NCBI GenBank assembly: GCA_028875125.1
Contig: JAPPGC010000065.1
Coordinates: 39,923 to 103,922 of the forward strand
Direction: 5' to 3'
DNA from: Bacteroidota bacterium
GTDB taxonomy: Bacteria; Bacteroidota; Rhodothermia; Rhodothermales; Bin80
Length of the DNA stretch: 64,000 nucleotides
In this document: one piece after another, positions 37,163-50,378 of the stretch
How the letters are laid out: each line of letters begins with the position of its first letter
How positions within the stretch are numbered: position 1 is the first letter of the stretch
The notes under the pieces: model-generated
The model's database searches: none
The model's input: the letters and a program-made list of their open reading frames with translations, nothing else
Told to the model about the DNA's origin: nothing
Position numbers and translations under genes: made by a program

Positions 37163-38635
37163 TCAGGAGGCTGGTTGTGGATTACGTGAGGCGAAAGCTT
37201 CCTGAACCAGGTTTTGATCTTTCATCCTGATCTGGACGCCCTTCTCGGTTTGGACTGACTCATGGCCTTTGCCGGCGACGAGCACGAGATCCCCGGCCTT
37301 GCATTCTTGCCCGACATAGCGTATTGCTTCGGGTCTGGATGGGATCACCTGTACCTGATTCGGGTGCAGCATGCCGGAGAGGATCGCTTCAGCTATTGCC
37401 TCGGGGGATTCATCCCGGGGGTTATCGTTGGTGACGACAATCTGGTCTGCCAGCCGTTCAGCAACGGCACCCATGAGAGGGCGCTTGACCTGATCCCGAT
37501 TGCCGCCACATCCGAATACACACCACAAACGAGCAGGTCTTTCACGCATATGCCGGGCTGCCCGTAGTGATTGCTCCAAGGCATCGGGGGTGTGTGCGAA
37601 ATCAATGATGACACGCGTATCGTCATCACACAGATATTGCTCAAACCGACCGGCAACCGGCGGTGCTTCTGCCAGTGCTTCAATGACATCTGCTCCTGGT
37701 AGCCCAGTGGCCCGGGCTGCACCATACGCAGCTGCCAGATTGTAAGCATTAAAGTGACCTGCCAAACGAAATGAACTGGTTTGGCCGTCTAGGCGCAGCC
37801 TGAGTCCGCTCGGACTATCCTGTACGACACTGAATTGTATATCCGAATTCGGGTCCTGGCCGAATGAGCAGCGGTCAGCCCGGGTATTCTCGATCACACG
37901 CTCTCCCGCGGCGTCGTCCTGATTGTAGATCGCCACAGCACTGGAGTCCAGGCCGTCAAACAGACGCTTCTTCGCGGCGAAATACCGCTCCATAGTTCCA
38001 TGGTAATCGAGGTGGTCGTGCATCAGATTGGTGAACACACCAACCGAGAAATCCAGTGTGGCGGTGCGACGCTGGTCCAGGGCATGCGATGACACCTCGA
38101 TCACACACGCTTTGCAGCCGGAATCCACCATTTGCGCCAGCATCGGCTGAAGCTCGGTAGCGTCAGGGGTCGTGAGTGTAGATGTATATGTGGTCCGTCC
38201 GGTCAGACAGGTTACGGTCCCTACCAGGCCGGTGGGCGTGCCGGTATGCCCCAGTACATGCTGTATAAGCGTACTCGTAGTTGTTTTTCCGTTTGTACCA
38301 GTTACCCCCGTCAGTTGCAGAGAACGGGCTGGGTCTCCATAAAACGCCGCCGCAATCACAGCAGCAGCTTTTCGTGTATCCCGCACCTGCACAGAGTTGG
38401 AGACTTCCTTCGGGACCTCTTCACAAACAATGATCCGTGCACCCGCATCCAGTGCGTGCCGGATGTAAGTATGTCCGTCAGCCTGGTGTCCCCGAACAGC
38501 AACAAAGACGTACCCTGGCCGCACCTTGCGGCTATCCTGCGTGACTCCGGTGACAGCTGTTTCCGGCACATGCGCGGTAGCGTCGGCAGAAAGCCCCGCT
38601 CTGGTCAATCGGATATGTAGATCAGACCAGTTCAT
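37163..38635 (-). CDS. murE: UDP-N-acetylmuramoyl-tripeptide synthetase MurE
   Basis: The ligase adds the third residue (meso-diaminopimelate or lysine) to the stem peptide. The ATP loop GVTGTNGKTTTSTL, EVSSHALDQRR, NLMHDHLDYHG and the DFAHTPDALEQSL segment are clear. The substrate-selecting motif reads DNPRDESPEAI; the DNPR form is the meso-diaminopimelate type. It sits 1 bp after ftsI. murF, which normally follows, is absent from this cluster. Confidence 0.97.
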   Translation of the reverse strand: MNWSDLHIRLTRAGLSADATAHVPETAVTGVTQDSRKVRPGYVFVAVRGHQADGHTYIRHALDAGARIIVCEEVPKEVSNSVQVRDTRKAAAVIAAAFYGDPARSLQLTGVTGTNGKTTTSTLIQHVLGHTGTPTGLVGTVTCLTGRTTYTSTLTTPDATELQPMLAQMVDSGCKACVIEVSSHALDQRRTATLDFSVGVFTNLMHDHLDYHGTMERYFAAKKRLFDGLDSSAVAIYNQDDAAGERVIENTRADRCSFGQDPNSDIQFSVVQDSPSGLRLRLDGQTSSFRLAGHFNAYNLAAAYGAARATGLPGADVIEALAEAPPVAGRFEQYLCDDDTRVIIDFAHTPDALEQSLRAARHMRERPARLWCVFGCGGNRDQVKRPLMGAVAERLADQIVVTNDNPRDESPEAIAEAILSGMLHPNQVQVIPSRPEAIRYVGQECKAGDLVLVAGKGHESVQTEKGVQIRMKDQNLVQEAFASRNPQPAS

Positions 38636-38636
38636 C

Positions 38637-40679
38637 CTATTGCAACTGGAGTACTACCTTTGCGTCAACCCGGGCTCCCGGCTCAGGAGATTGTACTACC
38701 ACGCGTCCCTGTCCGCTCAACTGCACGCGAAATCCGTTCGCGGCCAGGCGGAACCATGCAGTTCTCGCATCCAGGCCAATCACATCGGGCATAACCTCTG
38801 ATGGGCGGATCAGTGAAGTTGAAGGCACCGGTGCGTCGTCCTTGGTTCGCACGGTCCGTGCACGTTCAGACATCAATCGTGTAGGTGCGTTCGAGCGCTT
38901 CGAGGGCCCCCCCTGCGCCAATGCCCGCTGGACCAGTTTGTCTAGCGGACGTGGAGGATCGGGCGCGGGAGTCGGAGGGGTTGGAGGATCAAACGTTGCT
39001 ATCCAGCGCTCGGCTATCCGCTTGAATATGGGCGCAGCCACCTGTCCGCCATAAATACTCGTCCTGGGCTCGTCCAGAACCACAATCATTGCCACCTGTG
39101 GATCCTCCGCTGGATAAAATCCGACGAATGTTGCTCGGTAACGGTTGCTGTAGCGTCCGTGGATCACTTTGCGTGCGGTTCCCGTCTTTCCGGCAATCGT
39201 GAATTCTTCTGTTTGTGCTTGTTGTGCGGTTCCTTCTTTAACCACATTAATCAAAGCCGGCAACAATGTCTGCACCGTTTCCGGCTTAAGTACGCGTCGA
39301 ATGGAATCGGTCCTTGCGGGATCATCTTCTGCACGCCAAAGCACTTCTTCCCCGGTGACATCGCGGCGCTCAGATACAACATATGGCTGGCGCAGCAGAC
39401 CACCGTTGGCCAGTGCAGAGTATGCCATCACCATCTGCAATGGCGTGACGTCTACTTCGTAGCCGATAGTAAGGGAAGCTTTCGTAGTCCTGCTCCACCG
39501 ATTGACCCGTTTTAGAAAGCCTGCAACCTCTCCCGGAAGATCTATCCACGTTTTTTGTCCAAACCCGTAATTGCGCGCGTACCGGTACAGATGCTCAGCT
39601 GACATTCGTTCTGATGTAAGCGCCATGCCAATATTGCTGCTTTTTGAGATCACCTCACTAAATGAGATTTCTCCATTGGGGTGCGTATCGTGCAGCGTGC
39701 GTCCGTCAAGCACAAGTTCACCGTCGCCGGTGTCTACGAGACGATCCATCGAGGTAATCCCTGTTTCCAGGGCTGCGGAGGCGCCGATCAGTTTGAAGGA
39801 TGATCCGGGCTCCAGGCGGTCAGTTATGGCACTGTTGCGCCAGGAAGACACCGGAGCGTTCAGTGGAACATTCGGGTCAAAGGTGGGGACGTTGGCTATG
39901 GCTATAATCGCTCCGGTATGAGGGTCAACCGCGATCGCGCTTCCGCGTTTGGCACGAGCCTCAGCTACGCCAGCAGCCAGCTCCTCTTCCATGATGGTTT
40001 GCCGGATGAGATCAATCGTGAGCACCAGCATTTGCCCGTCTTTGGGCGGGATGACAATGCTGGCCGGTCCAACCCGGCGGTATCCCCGACGATCACGAAG
40101 GAGCGTGCGCCTCCCCGGCTTTCCCTGCAGGTGTTCATCGTACTCCATTTCCAGTCCCGCTCTGCCTATCCCGTCAACATCAATATGCCCCAGTACATGG
40201 GCTGCGGTTTGGCCATAGACATATTGACGCTGGAATCGCTCCTCCAGTAATACGCCGGGGGCATTCCACGAAGCTATTTCTGTGCGTTGCTCCGGGGTCA
40301 AGTTGACCAACCTTACAAACTGCGTACTTTTTCGGCGATCAATTCGCCGGTGCAGCTGCGTACTTGATGTGCCAGTCAACGTCGCCAAGCGACGCAGAAA
40401 GTCATCTTTCTGTGCTTCAAACCCAGGTGCGGTGGGGTCCAGTGCAAGATCATATTTTGGTGAATTCACGGCCAGCGCACGTCCAGCAGCATCTACAATG
40501 TCTCCCCGTTTGGGGAGCAACAGCTCTTGGGATTGCGCCTGACGCAATCCCGCTTCGCGCAGATCATCGCCTTGGTCGACCTGCAGCCATACCAACTGCC
40601 CAAGAATAATGAATGGTAGTACTGCAAGACCTGTCAGTACTACGTACATTCGGCTGAGTATCTGATCTCTGACGTTCAT
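38637..40679 (-). CDS. ftsI: Septal transpeptidase (penicillin-binding protein) FtsI with one PASTA domain
   Basis: This class B penicillin-binding protein cross-links septal peptidoglycan. One N-terminal membrane segment (VLTGLAVLPFIILGQLVWLQV) is followed by the dimerisation region and the transpeptidase domain. The catalytic SxxK has Ser293 (EPGSSFK); SxN (KSSN) and KTG (AGKTGTAR) are intact. A proline-rich linker (PPTPPTPAPDPP) leads to a single C-terminal PASTA domain beginning PEVMPDVIGLDARTA. The PASTA unit makes it SpoVD-like in architecture and longer (680) than E. coli FtsI. ATGA overlap with ftsL. Confidence 0.96.
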   Translation of the reverse strand: MNVRDQILSRMYVVLTGLAVLPFIILGQLVWLQVDQGDDLREAGLRQAQSQELLLPKRGDIVDAAGRALAVNSPKYDLALDPTAPGFEAQKDDFLRRLATLTGTSSTQLHRRIDRRKSTQFVRLVNLTPEQRTEIASWNAPGVLLEERFQRQYVYGQTAAHVLGHIDVDGIGRAGLEMEYDEHLQGKPGRRTLLRDRRGYRRVGPASIVIPPKDGQMLVLTIDLIRQTIMEEELAAGVAEARAKRGSAIAVDPHTGAIIAIANVPTFDPNVPLNAPVSSWRNSAITDRLEPGSSFKLIGASAALETGITSMDRLVDTGDGELVLDGRTLHDTHPNGEISFSEVISKSSNIGMALTSERMSAEHLYRYARNYGFGQKTWIDLPGEVAGFLKRVNRWSRTTKASLTIGYEVDVTPLQMVMAYSALANGGLLRQPYVVSERRDVTGEEVLWRAEDDPARTDSIRRVLKPETVQTLLPALINVVKEGTAQQAQTEEFTIAGKTGTARKVIHGRYSNRYRATFVGFYPAEDPQVAMIVVLDEPRTSIYGGQVAAPIFKRIAERWIATFDPPTPPTPAPDPPRPLDKLVQRALAQGGPSKRSNAPTRLMSERARTVRTKDDAPVPSTSLIRPSEVMPDVIGLDARTAWFRLAANGFRVQLSGQGRVVVQSPEPGARVDAKVVLQLQ

Positions 40680-41119
40680 GGTTGAGAGGGGTCAGCCAGG
40701 GTGTCTGCGGGAGCAGTTCCCACATACTCAAATTCAGGTCTATCCTCAAGCCCGAGTGTCTGCGCACGCCGGTAAATCACGGAAGGACCCGTGGCGGCGT
40801 GGTATTCCGCCAGGGTCTGGTTATGCTGCAGGTGGAGCCGGACATTTTCCCGGCTCTGGATGTTTATTTCATCAAGCAGATCCTGCGATTGATAAACGTG
40901 ACCGATATAGATCGTGAAGGCGGCTGCGATTGCAAAGACCATCAGGCCGAAGCGCAGGGTTGATATACGCGCTAGAACTCTCGGTTTTAGAGAGACTTCG
41001 TCTATAACCGTCAACTCCTGCCAGCCGCGGACCGTATGCATGGCTCTATTCACTGCGCGCCGAGTGCGTGGGGTTCGGTCGCGGGGGCCCGGATCACTAA
41101 AATTGCGGTAATTTGTCAT
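40676..41119 (-). CDS. ftsL: FtsL-like cell division protein
   Basis: The 147-residue bitopic protein has a basic N-terminal cytoplasmic tail and one membrane segment near residues 53-75 (LRFGLMVFAIAAAFTIYIG). A heptad-like coiled-coil follows (LLDEINIQSRENVRLHLQHNQTLAEYHA in part). The sequence is poorly conserved, as in all FtsL proteins; position between rsmH and ftsI plus topology make the assignment. It overlaps ftsI by ATGA. Confidence 0.8.
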   Translation of the reverse strand: MTNYRNFSDPGPRDRTPRTRRAVNRAMHTVRGWQELTVIDEVSLKPRVLARISTLRFGLMVFAIAAAFTIYIGHVYQSQDLLDEINIQSRENVRLHLQHNQTLAEYHAATGPSVIYRRAQTLGLEDRPEFEYVGTAPADTLADPSQP

Positions 41120-41128
41120 AACAACACT

Positions 41129-42082
41129 TTATCTATTGCTGACTGGAAATGCGCAACGGACACCGGCGCGCAGTTTTGCACTCCGTGAGCGGCGATTAGC
41201 TGCAACTTCTGCAGCGTCTGGCATCACGGGTCGGCGTGTGAGCGGTTGCCATGGCACGAGCTTCACTCCGTAAACATCCCGTTCGGCTTCGCCCGTCAGG
41301 ACCCCGTCCCTTAGTATGCGTTTCACCATGCGATCCTCTAGTGAGTGATAGCTGATCACGACCAAGCGTCCACCTTCGATCACGACTCGTGCGCTGGCCT
41401 CCAGAACCAGAGCCAGTTCATCCATTTCATCGTTTACAGCGATACGCAGAGCTTGGAAGGTGCGGGCTACTGCCCGCGATTCCCACCGCAGGGGGACCGC
41501 GCTGCGCACAGCTGTGGCCAAATCGGTTGTGGTTTCTATCGGCCGACAGGCCACTATCCGTCGGGCTATTCGCCGTGCATGGGGTTCCTCTCCCCAGCGA
41601 TGAAGGACCTTGCGCAATGCATCCTCCGTAAATCCATTCACGATATCGGCTGCAGCTGTTTGTGACTCCACATCCATTCGCATGTCTAGAGGGGCTGTCT
41701 GACGATGGCTGAAGCCTCGTGGGGCGTAATCCAACTGGTATGATGAGACTCCTAGGTCAAGCAACAGCCCCGTGATAGGCGCGTGCTCCTGCACAATGGC
41801 CTCCAGATCACTGAAAGCACTTTGATATACCATCAACTGCTTTGAGCCAAGGGCTTTGGGTAATCGCTTTTTCACGGCATGCACCGCATCGGCATCTCGA
41901 TCAATTGCGATCACGCATCCTTTGGGCGAAAGTACAGAAAGGATGGCCTCAACGTGTCCTCCTCCTCCTGCAGTCGCGTCAACATACACGCCACTCGTAT
42001 CCGTTATCAGATATTCCAGTACAGTATGATAAAGAACAGGTGCGTGATAGGCGGTCGCGTACGGCCCTTTTGCCGTTAACAT
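41129..42082 (-). CDS. rsmH: 16S rRNA (cytosine-1402-N4) methyltransferase
   Basis: This SAM-dependent enzyme (MraW) methylates C1402 of 16S rRNA. HAPVLYHTVLEYL, the SAM loop YVDATAGGGGHVEAIL, LLLDLGVSSYQLD, RGFSHRQTAPLDMRM and the C-terminal SYHSLEDRMVKR motif are diagnostic. Its 317 residues are typical. It follows mraZ directly with adjacent stop and start. Confidence 0.97.
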   Translation of the reverse strand: MLTAKGPYATAYHAPVLYHTVLEYLITDTSGVYVDATAGGGGHVEAILSVLSPKGCVIAIDRDADAVHAVKKRLPKALGSKQLMVYQSAFSDLEAIVQEHAPITGLLLDLGVSSYQLDYAPRGFSHRQTAPLDMRMDVESQTAAADIVNGFTEDALRKVLHRWGEEPHARRIARRIVACRPIETTTDLATAVRSAVPLRWESRAVARTFQALRIAVNDEMDELALVLEASARVVIEGGRLVVISYHSLEDRMVKRILRDGVLTGEAERDVYGVKLVPWQPLTRRPVMPDAAEVAANRRSRSAKLRAGVRCAFPVSNR

Positions 42083-42526
42083 CTACCCTCCCATCACATG
42101 CGTCGCAAGCGTCTCGTAGTCTGCTTCCTCCGCTGCTAAGTATTCATCAAATTTTTGGGGATCCCAGAATTCGATATGTCTCTGGCTTCCCAGAATCAAT
42201 GCATTCTGGTTTATCCCCGCGTACTCAATCAGTGGTCTATGAATCGCGATACGACCCTTCTTATCCAAAACCACTTCCTCTGCCCACCTCAGGAACCGAC
42301 GGGTAAAAGCCCTGTCCTGCCGATTGTATGGATTCAACCCCTCAATCTCACGCTCAATATCTCTCCACCTGTCAAGCGGATAAGCATAAATGCATTCCTC
42401 AAATCCACGCGTGATCACAAATGTCTCTCGTGCATCCGTGCTCATGCAGGCACGCATCTTCGCGGGAACCGCTATGCGTCCCTTGGCATCAATTGAATAT
42501 GTTGCTTGCCCCTTAAACCCTGACAT
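42083..42526 (-). CDS. mraZ: Transcriptional regulator MraZ
   Basis: A DNA-binding protein of the AbrB/MazE fold with two tandem MraZ domains. Hallmarks are FKGQATYSIDAKGRIAVPAKMR and VVLDKKGRIAIHRPLIEYAG, each with a D-x-K-GRI loop. MraZ generally represses its own dcw operon by binding repeated TGGG boxes, and three such boxes lie immediately upstream. First gene of the division cluster. Confidence 0.96.
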   Translation of the reverse strand: MSGFKGQATYSIDAKGRIAVPAKMRACMSTDARETFVITRGFEECIYAYPLDRWRDIEREIEGLNPYNRQDRAFTRRFLRWAEEVVLDKKGRIAIHRPLIEYAGINQNALILGSQRHIEFWDPQKFDEYLAAEEADYETLATHVMGG

Positions 42527-42579
42527 TCGGCGCTACCCGAGTATAACTAGGGAGACATGATACAAAAAAATATCATATT

Positions 42580-42604
42580 TCCCACTTTTGCCCACTTTTT
42601 CCCA
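42580..42604 (-). promoter_or_regulatory. Predicted MraZ operator: three TGGG boxes at 10-bp spacing
   Basis: On the minus strand TGGG occurs three times, on the plus strand as CCCA at 42581-42584, 42591-42594 and 42601-42604. The intervening bases are near-identical (AAAAAG, CAAAAG). This is the known MraZ box arrangement (TGGGN with five-base spacers). The boxes lie 55-75 bp before the mraZ start and adjoin the predicted -10, so binding would block transcription. Confidence 0.85.
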
Positions 42605-42632
42605 ATATAATCGTTTTCTTTTTACTTTGCAA
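42604..42632 (-). promoter_or_regulatory. Predicted promoter of the mraZ-ftsZ cluster
   Basis: Minus-strand TTGCAA (42627-42632) and TATATT (42604-42609) are separated by exactly 17 bp. The -10 element touches the first MraZ box. The 42527-42757 gap contains no other gene. Confidence 0.6.
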
Positions 42633-42757
42633 CGGGTTCCTTATACGGGGCCTGAAGCCCAAACGCGACACAAATGTCCTGTCAGGTGGGGGTACGAGCA
42701 GTTGTACCAGAGGGGATTCTGGTCAGGAATCAATTATCGCGTCGGGTTTTCTGGATG

Positions 42758-44404
<1,647 letters not shown>

Positions 44405-44468
44405 TTAATTCTAAGCCTGAATCGTGGCACGGGGGCCCACCTAAACTAAGGCTTTTGCCTGAATCTTA

Positions 44469-45281
44469 TCAAGTTTTTCGGCGGGCAACTACAATCAGTC
44501 CCGTTCCTGCATCATTGTCTCGAGACAGATCCATTGAGTTCATGAGCAGTCCCAATGGTAAGACAGGGATGTAATAGAGCGCAACCAACGGCATCAATAA
44601 CATGGATCTGCCCAATAACAAAAGGGGTACCTTGATCAGCATACGCCAGGCTGCCGATCCAATCGGTCCATAGCTATAGTGTGATTCCTCTATTTTCAGC
44701 CCGGCATGTTCAAGTTTTTGAGTCAATTCGCCGAGATTGTAGCCATCTCGTACATGCTCACCGATGAAACTGGATTGTCCATCGGCTTTGACATCCGATC
44801 CGCCCTGATCGCTCGGGGTACTGATAATTAGACGCCCGCCCGGAAGCAATCGCTGTGAAAAGTGGCCAATGGCAACCTCATCGGCCTCAATATGCTCAAG
44901 AATGTCTACTGCAAGGATGCAATCAAAAGCTCCCTCAACTTGGGGTTTTGTCACGTCATCAACCAGCAGCTCCACCCGATCAGACAGACCGAATGCACGA
45001 AAACAGCGGTCTGCCCGTTCGAGGTAGTCTTTTTTGATATCTATCCCGGTAACCGAAACTCCCGAATACTTTCGAAGCATATGCCAGGCGTACTGTCCGA
45101 AACCAGTGCCGGCATCAAGGAGTCTTGCGCCGGGGCCAAGGTTCAACTTTCGCAGTACACGATGGACATACCACGTTCGGAGAAATAATAAATCCAGGAT
45201 TCCAAAAAGGATCGGGAGGCATCTAGGATATGAATCAATTAGACTGCCAAATCGATCCTTGACCGGGTCATACTCCATCAA
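44469..45281 (-). CDS. SAM-dependent class I methyltransferase
   Basis: The 270-residue protein has a SAM-binding loop LLDAGTGFGQYAWHML, the acidic strand TGIDIKKDYLERAD, the motif II/III region CILAVDILEHIE and RLLPGGRLIISTPS. A hydrophobic stretch near residues 215-250 (IKVPLLLLGRSMLLMPLVAL) suggests membrane association. Such proteins often act on quinones, lipids or glycans; the substrate is not evident. It lies 76 bp upstream of pyrG on the same strand. Confidence 0.82.
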   Translation of the reverse strand: MMEYDPVKDRFGSLIDSYPRCLPILFGILDLLFLRTWYVHRVLRKLNLGPGARLLDAGTGFGQYAWHMLRKYSGVSVTGIDIKKDYLERADRCFRAFGLSDRVELLVDDVTKPQVEGAFDCILAVDILEHIEADEVAIGHFSQRLLPGGRLIISTPSDQGGSDVKADGQSSFIGEHVRDGYNLGELTQKLEHAGLKIEESHYSYGPIGSAAWRMLIKVPLLLLGRSMLLMPLVALYYIPVLPLGLLMNSMDLSRDNDAGTGLIVVARRKT

Positions 45282-45754
45282 ATATCATTTTTGTAACCCA
45301 TACACCATACCATAGAATAGGACCGTTGCAGTAGCCAGAGGCTTGATTGGCCGAAATTTGCCGAGGGCATTTAAAGCTCAAATATGCTGTACTGAGCGAT
45401 TATTGTGCCAATCTATGTGCCATCAGTGAAAACGGTCACAAGTTCCAGGGGTTCTCCGGTACTTTCGTTAGGAGCAGTTTCGCGATTGGTAACCTGGGCC
45501 AATACGAAAACAGCGGTTAAAGTAATCGCAGAGATGGCAAAACCGTGTCAATATTCCGTGTCAAAATTTCCGCGAATTGGCCTCCCGGTGCCCGCAGAGA
45601 AATTCTGTACGGACTTGGAGGACCAGTGCCTACCGCCTCGTCCGATTTAAACGAGGGACTGGAGGAAACGCTCAAACTCTACAAGCCGTAGCTCAATAGG
45701 GTAAAGAAGCAGCTGTCAAGGTCTGAAAATCTGCTCCATACGCTGCAGGCCGGG
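45282..45754. other. Gene-poor gap with a possible transposase remnant
   Basis: About 470 bp without a supported gene. Plus-strand codons 45626-45691 read SSDLNEGLEETLKLYK before a stop, which resembles the GLEETLTLHRL block of mutator/IS256-type transposases. No other part of such a transposase and no terminal repeats were seen, so this is weak. Confidence 0.3.
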
Positions 45755-46729
45755 CTACGTATGTTCAGTCTCGTCAGGAGATCCGGCCGCGTTCTGGTGT
45801 AACTCGGCGATTATATAGGGTTGCCGCTCCTCCATGCGTCCGCGCAGTATGAGGTCGCCGAGGAAACCCGTACACATAGCCTGTACGCCTACAATAATGA
45901 GCAGTGCGCCCAGAAGGAGTGCTGGCCGGTCTCCCACGGGGTTGTCGTAAACAAGTTTGTCGATGGTGATCCATAAACTGATTATAAAACCACCCAGAAA
46001 CGCCAGCAGCCCCATTGAACCGAAGAAATGCATGGGGCGCGCACCGAAACGGGTCAGAAAACTCACCGTCACGAGGTCCAGGCATCCTCGGATATATCTC
46101 TCGAGTCCGAACTTTGAACGCCCATGTTGGCGTGGCCGATGCTTTACCTGAAGCTCCCCAATGCGGTAAAACCCTTCCCACTTGGCTAGAAGGGGTATGT
46201 ATCGATGCATTTCGCCGTAGACCTTGATCGACTTTACCACTTCAAGCCTGTACGCCTTGAGTCCACAATTGAAATCGTGCAGTGGAATACCGGACACGAT
46301 GCGGGTGACCAAGTTAAAGAAGCGGCTGGGCAGCGTTTTGCTCAGGGGGTCTTTCCGTGACTTTTTCCAGCCGCTCACAAGGTCCAGCCCCTGGTTTATG
46401 GCATACACGAGCTGTGGTATTTCTTGCGGATCATCCTGTAAATCCGCATCCATGGTAACCACGATGCTGGCGTTTACGTGCTCAAACCCCGCTGCCAAGG
46501 CTGCACTCTTGCCATAGTTACGACGGAATCGAATACCATGGAAGCGCTTGTCAGCTGCACATCGGCGTCCGATCTCAGACCAGGAGTCATCGGATGAGCC
46601 GTCATCCACAAACCAGATCTGGAAGGTTAACCCGGCCTCGTCACAAACATCACGGATCTCGTCAGCGAGCGTGCTGATGGTTCCAGCTTCATCAAAGACT
46701 GGGACAATAATGCCAACGACCGGAAGCAT
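45755..46729 (-). CDS. Family 2 glycosyltransferase, polyprenyl-phosphate sugar transferase type
   Basis: This 324-residue GT2 enzyme has a cytosolic catalytic domain: IIVPVFDEAGTI, FVDDGSSDDSW, NYGKSAALAAGFEH, the DADLQDDP metal motif and HDFNCGLKAYR. Two C-terminal membrane helices follow (residues about 235-300). This is the DPM1/ArnC/GtrB architecture that moves a sugar to undecaprenyl phosphate. The sugar is unknown. It is 6 bp downstream of gyrB and probably cotranscribed, an uncommon pairing. Confidence 0.9.
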   Translation of the reverse strand: MLPVVGIIVPVFDEAGTISTLADEIRDVCDEAGLTFQIWFVDDGSSDDSWSEIGRRCAADKRFHGIRFRRNYGKSAALAAGFEHVNASIVVTMDADLQDDPQEIPQLVYAINQGLDLVSGWKKSRKDPLSKTLPSRFFNLVTRIVSGIPLHDFNCGLKAYRLEVVKSIKVYGEMHRYIPLLAKWEGFYRIGELQVKHRPRQHGRSKFGLERYIRGCLDLVTVSFLTRFGARPMHFFGSMGLLAFLGGFIISLWITIDKLVYDNPVGDRPALLLGALLIIVGVQAMCTGFLGDLILRGRMEERQPYIIAELHQNAAGSPDETEHT

Positions 46730-46735
46730 CAGCTT

Positions 46736-49022
<2,287 letters not shown>

Positions 49023-50375
49023 TCACGATTGATGCCGGCTTGGGGATGCGCTGTCTGCGGAAACCCGGCGTAACCCTTTGTGTGGTGCCAGAAGGTGTGC
49101 AAGTTCATCGGACCGGTCACTTGCAATACGGTAACGTACGTGCAGCGCCTCCTGTGCCGGTTGCCCGTTATTGCTGACTTGAACCAGCTCTTCGCCAATC
49201 ACTTTGCCCAAGCGTCGAACACCCGCCAGTGTGCGGCCATCAGTAACCGGAATGAGGGTCTCTCCCTCAATCTGGGTCCCCCGCAGCATTGTCTCAAGCC
49301 GGGCGGTTAATGTGTTCAGGCCAATTCCGCGCAAGGCAGCAATAGGTACGGCCTCAGGATAATCACGCTTCAGTGCTGCCACTGTCAACTCTGGTGCTTC
49401 AAGGGCGTCTATTTTGTTAAGAACCAGCAGCGTTGGGATTTCCAGTGCACCTATTTCCTTGAGCGTCTGGCGTACAACCATCATCTGATCTTCAAATCGG
49501 GGATGTGAAGCACTGACAATATGAATAAGTACATCGCTATGTCGCACTTCATCAAGCGTACTCTTGAAGCTTTCAATCAAATTATGCGGCAGTTTCCGGA
49601 TGAAGCCGACCGTGTCGGAGAGTAGCACAGTGGTTGCGCTTGAGAGCACACATTTGCGTGTGGTTGCATCCAGCGTTGCAAAGAGCCGGTCTTCCGCAAG
49701 CACCCCGCCCCGGGACATGGCATTCATGAGTGTGGACTTACCCGCATTTGTGTAACCCACAAGTGCAACCCGATGGTATTTTTCTCTGCGCCGCCTTTGT
49801 GTCATGCGCTGTTGGTCTATTCGTTCCAGGCGGTTTCGAAGCGTAGCAATTCGCTGACCAATCAGTCTGCGGTCCGTCTCAATCTGCGTTTCCCCAGGGC
49901 CACGTGTACCAATACCGCCCTGCTGCCGGGACAGGTGCGTCCATTGTCTTGTCAGCCGTGTGCGCAGGTAGTCAAGTTGGGCGAGTTCAACCTGGGTTTT
50001 CGCGACGGCCGTCTTAGCCCGGTTTGCGAAGATATCCAGAATGAGCTGAGAACGATCAATCAGTTTGCAACCGAGAGCCTTCTCCAGGTTACGGACCTGG
50101 TTGGGGCTTAGGTCATCATCAAACAGGACTGTACTGATTTTCTTTTCCTGTACAATCCCGGCAATTTCGCTGACCTTTCCAGATCTGAGGTAGGTTGCCG
50201 GGTTCGGTTTCTGTAGAGCCTGAGTTATGCGTCCCAGTACGGTTGCTCCGGCGGTTTCTGCCAGTTGGGCTAACTCGTCCAATGAATCCTGTGCACTGTC
50301 CCGCCTTTTCGCAACACCCACAAGCAGTGCGGTCTCCTTTTGTGGCTCACCAGTGATATGCAGTTTGCGTCCCAT
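49023..50375 (-). CDS. hflX: Ribosome-associated GTPase HflX
   Basis: HflX splits stalled ribosomes. The N-terminal domain (FDDDLSPNQVRNLEKAL, DRSQLILDIFANRAKTAVAKTQVELAQL in part, and SRQQGGIGTRGPGETQIETDRR) is followed by the G domain with GYTNAGKST, SDTVGFIRKLP and NKIDAL. Its 450 residues are typical. It begins 3 bp after the VWA gene stop. Confidence 0.95.
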   Translation of the reverse strand: MGRKLHITGEPQKETALLVGVAKRRDSAQDSLDELAQLAETAGATVLGRITQALQKPNPATYLRSGKVSEIAGIVQEKKISTVLFDDDLSPNQVRNLEKALGCKLIDRSQLILDIFANRAKTAVAKTQVELAQLDYLRTRLTRQWTHLSRQQGGIGTRGPGETQIETDRRLIGQRIATLRNRLERIDQQRMTQRRRREKYHRVALVGYTNAGKSTLMNAMSRGGVLAEDRLFATLDATTRKCVLSSATTVLLSDTVGFIRKLPHNLIESFKSTLDEVRHSDVLIHIVSASHPRFEDQMMVVRQTLKEIGALEIPTLLVLNKIDALEAPELTVAALKRDYPEAVPIAALRGIGLNTLTARLETMLRGTQIEGETLIPVTDGRTLAGVRRLGKVIGEELVQVSNNGQPAQEALHVRYRIASDRSDELAHLLAPHKGLRRVSADSASPSRHQS

Positions 50376-50378
50376 ACA

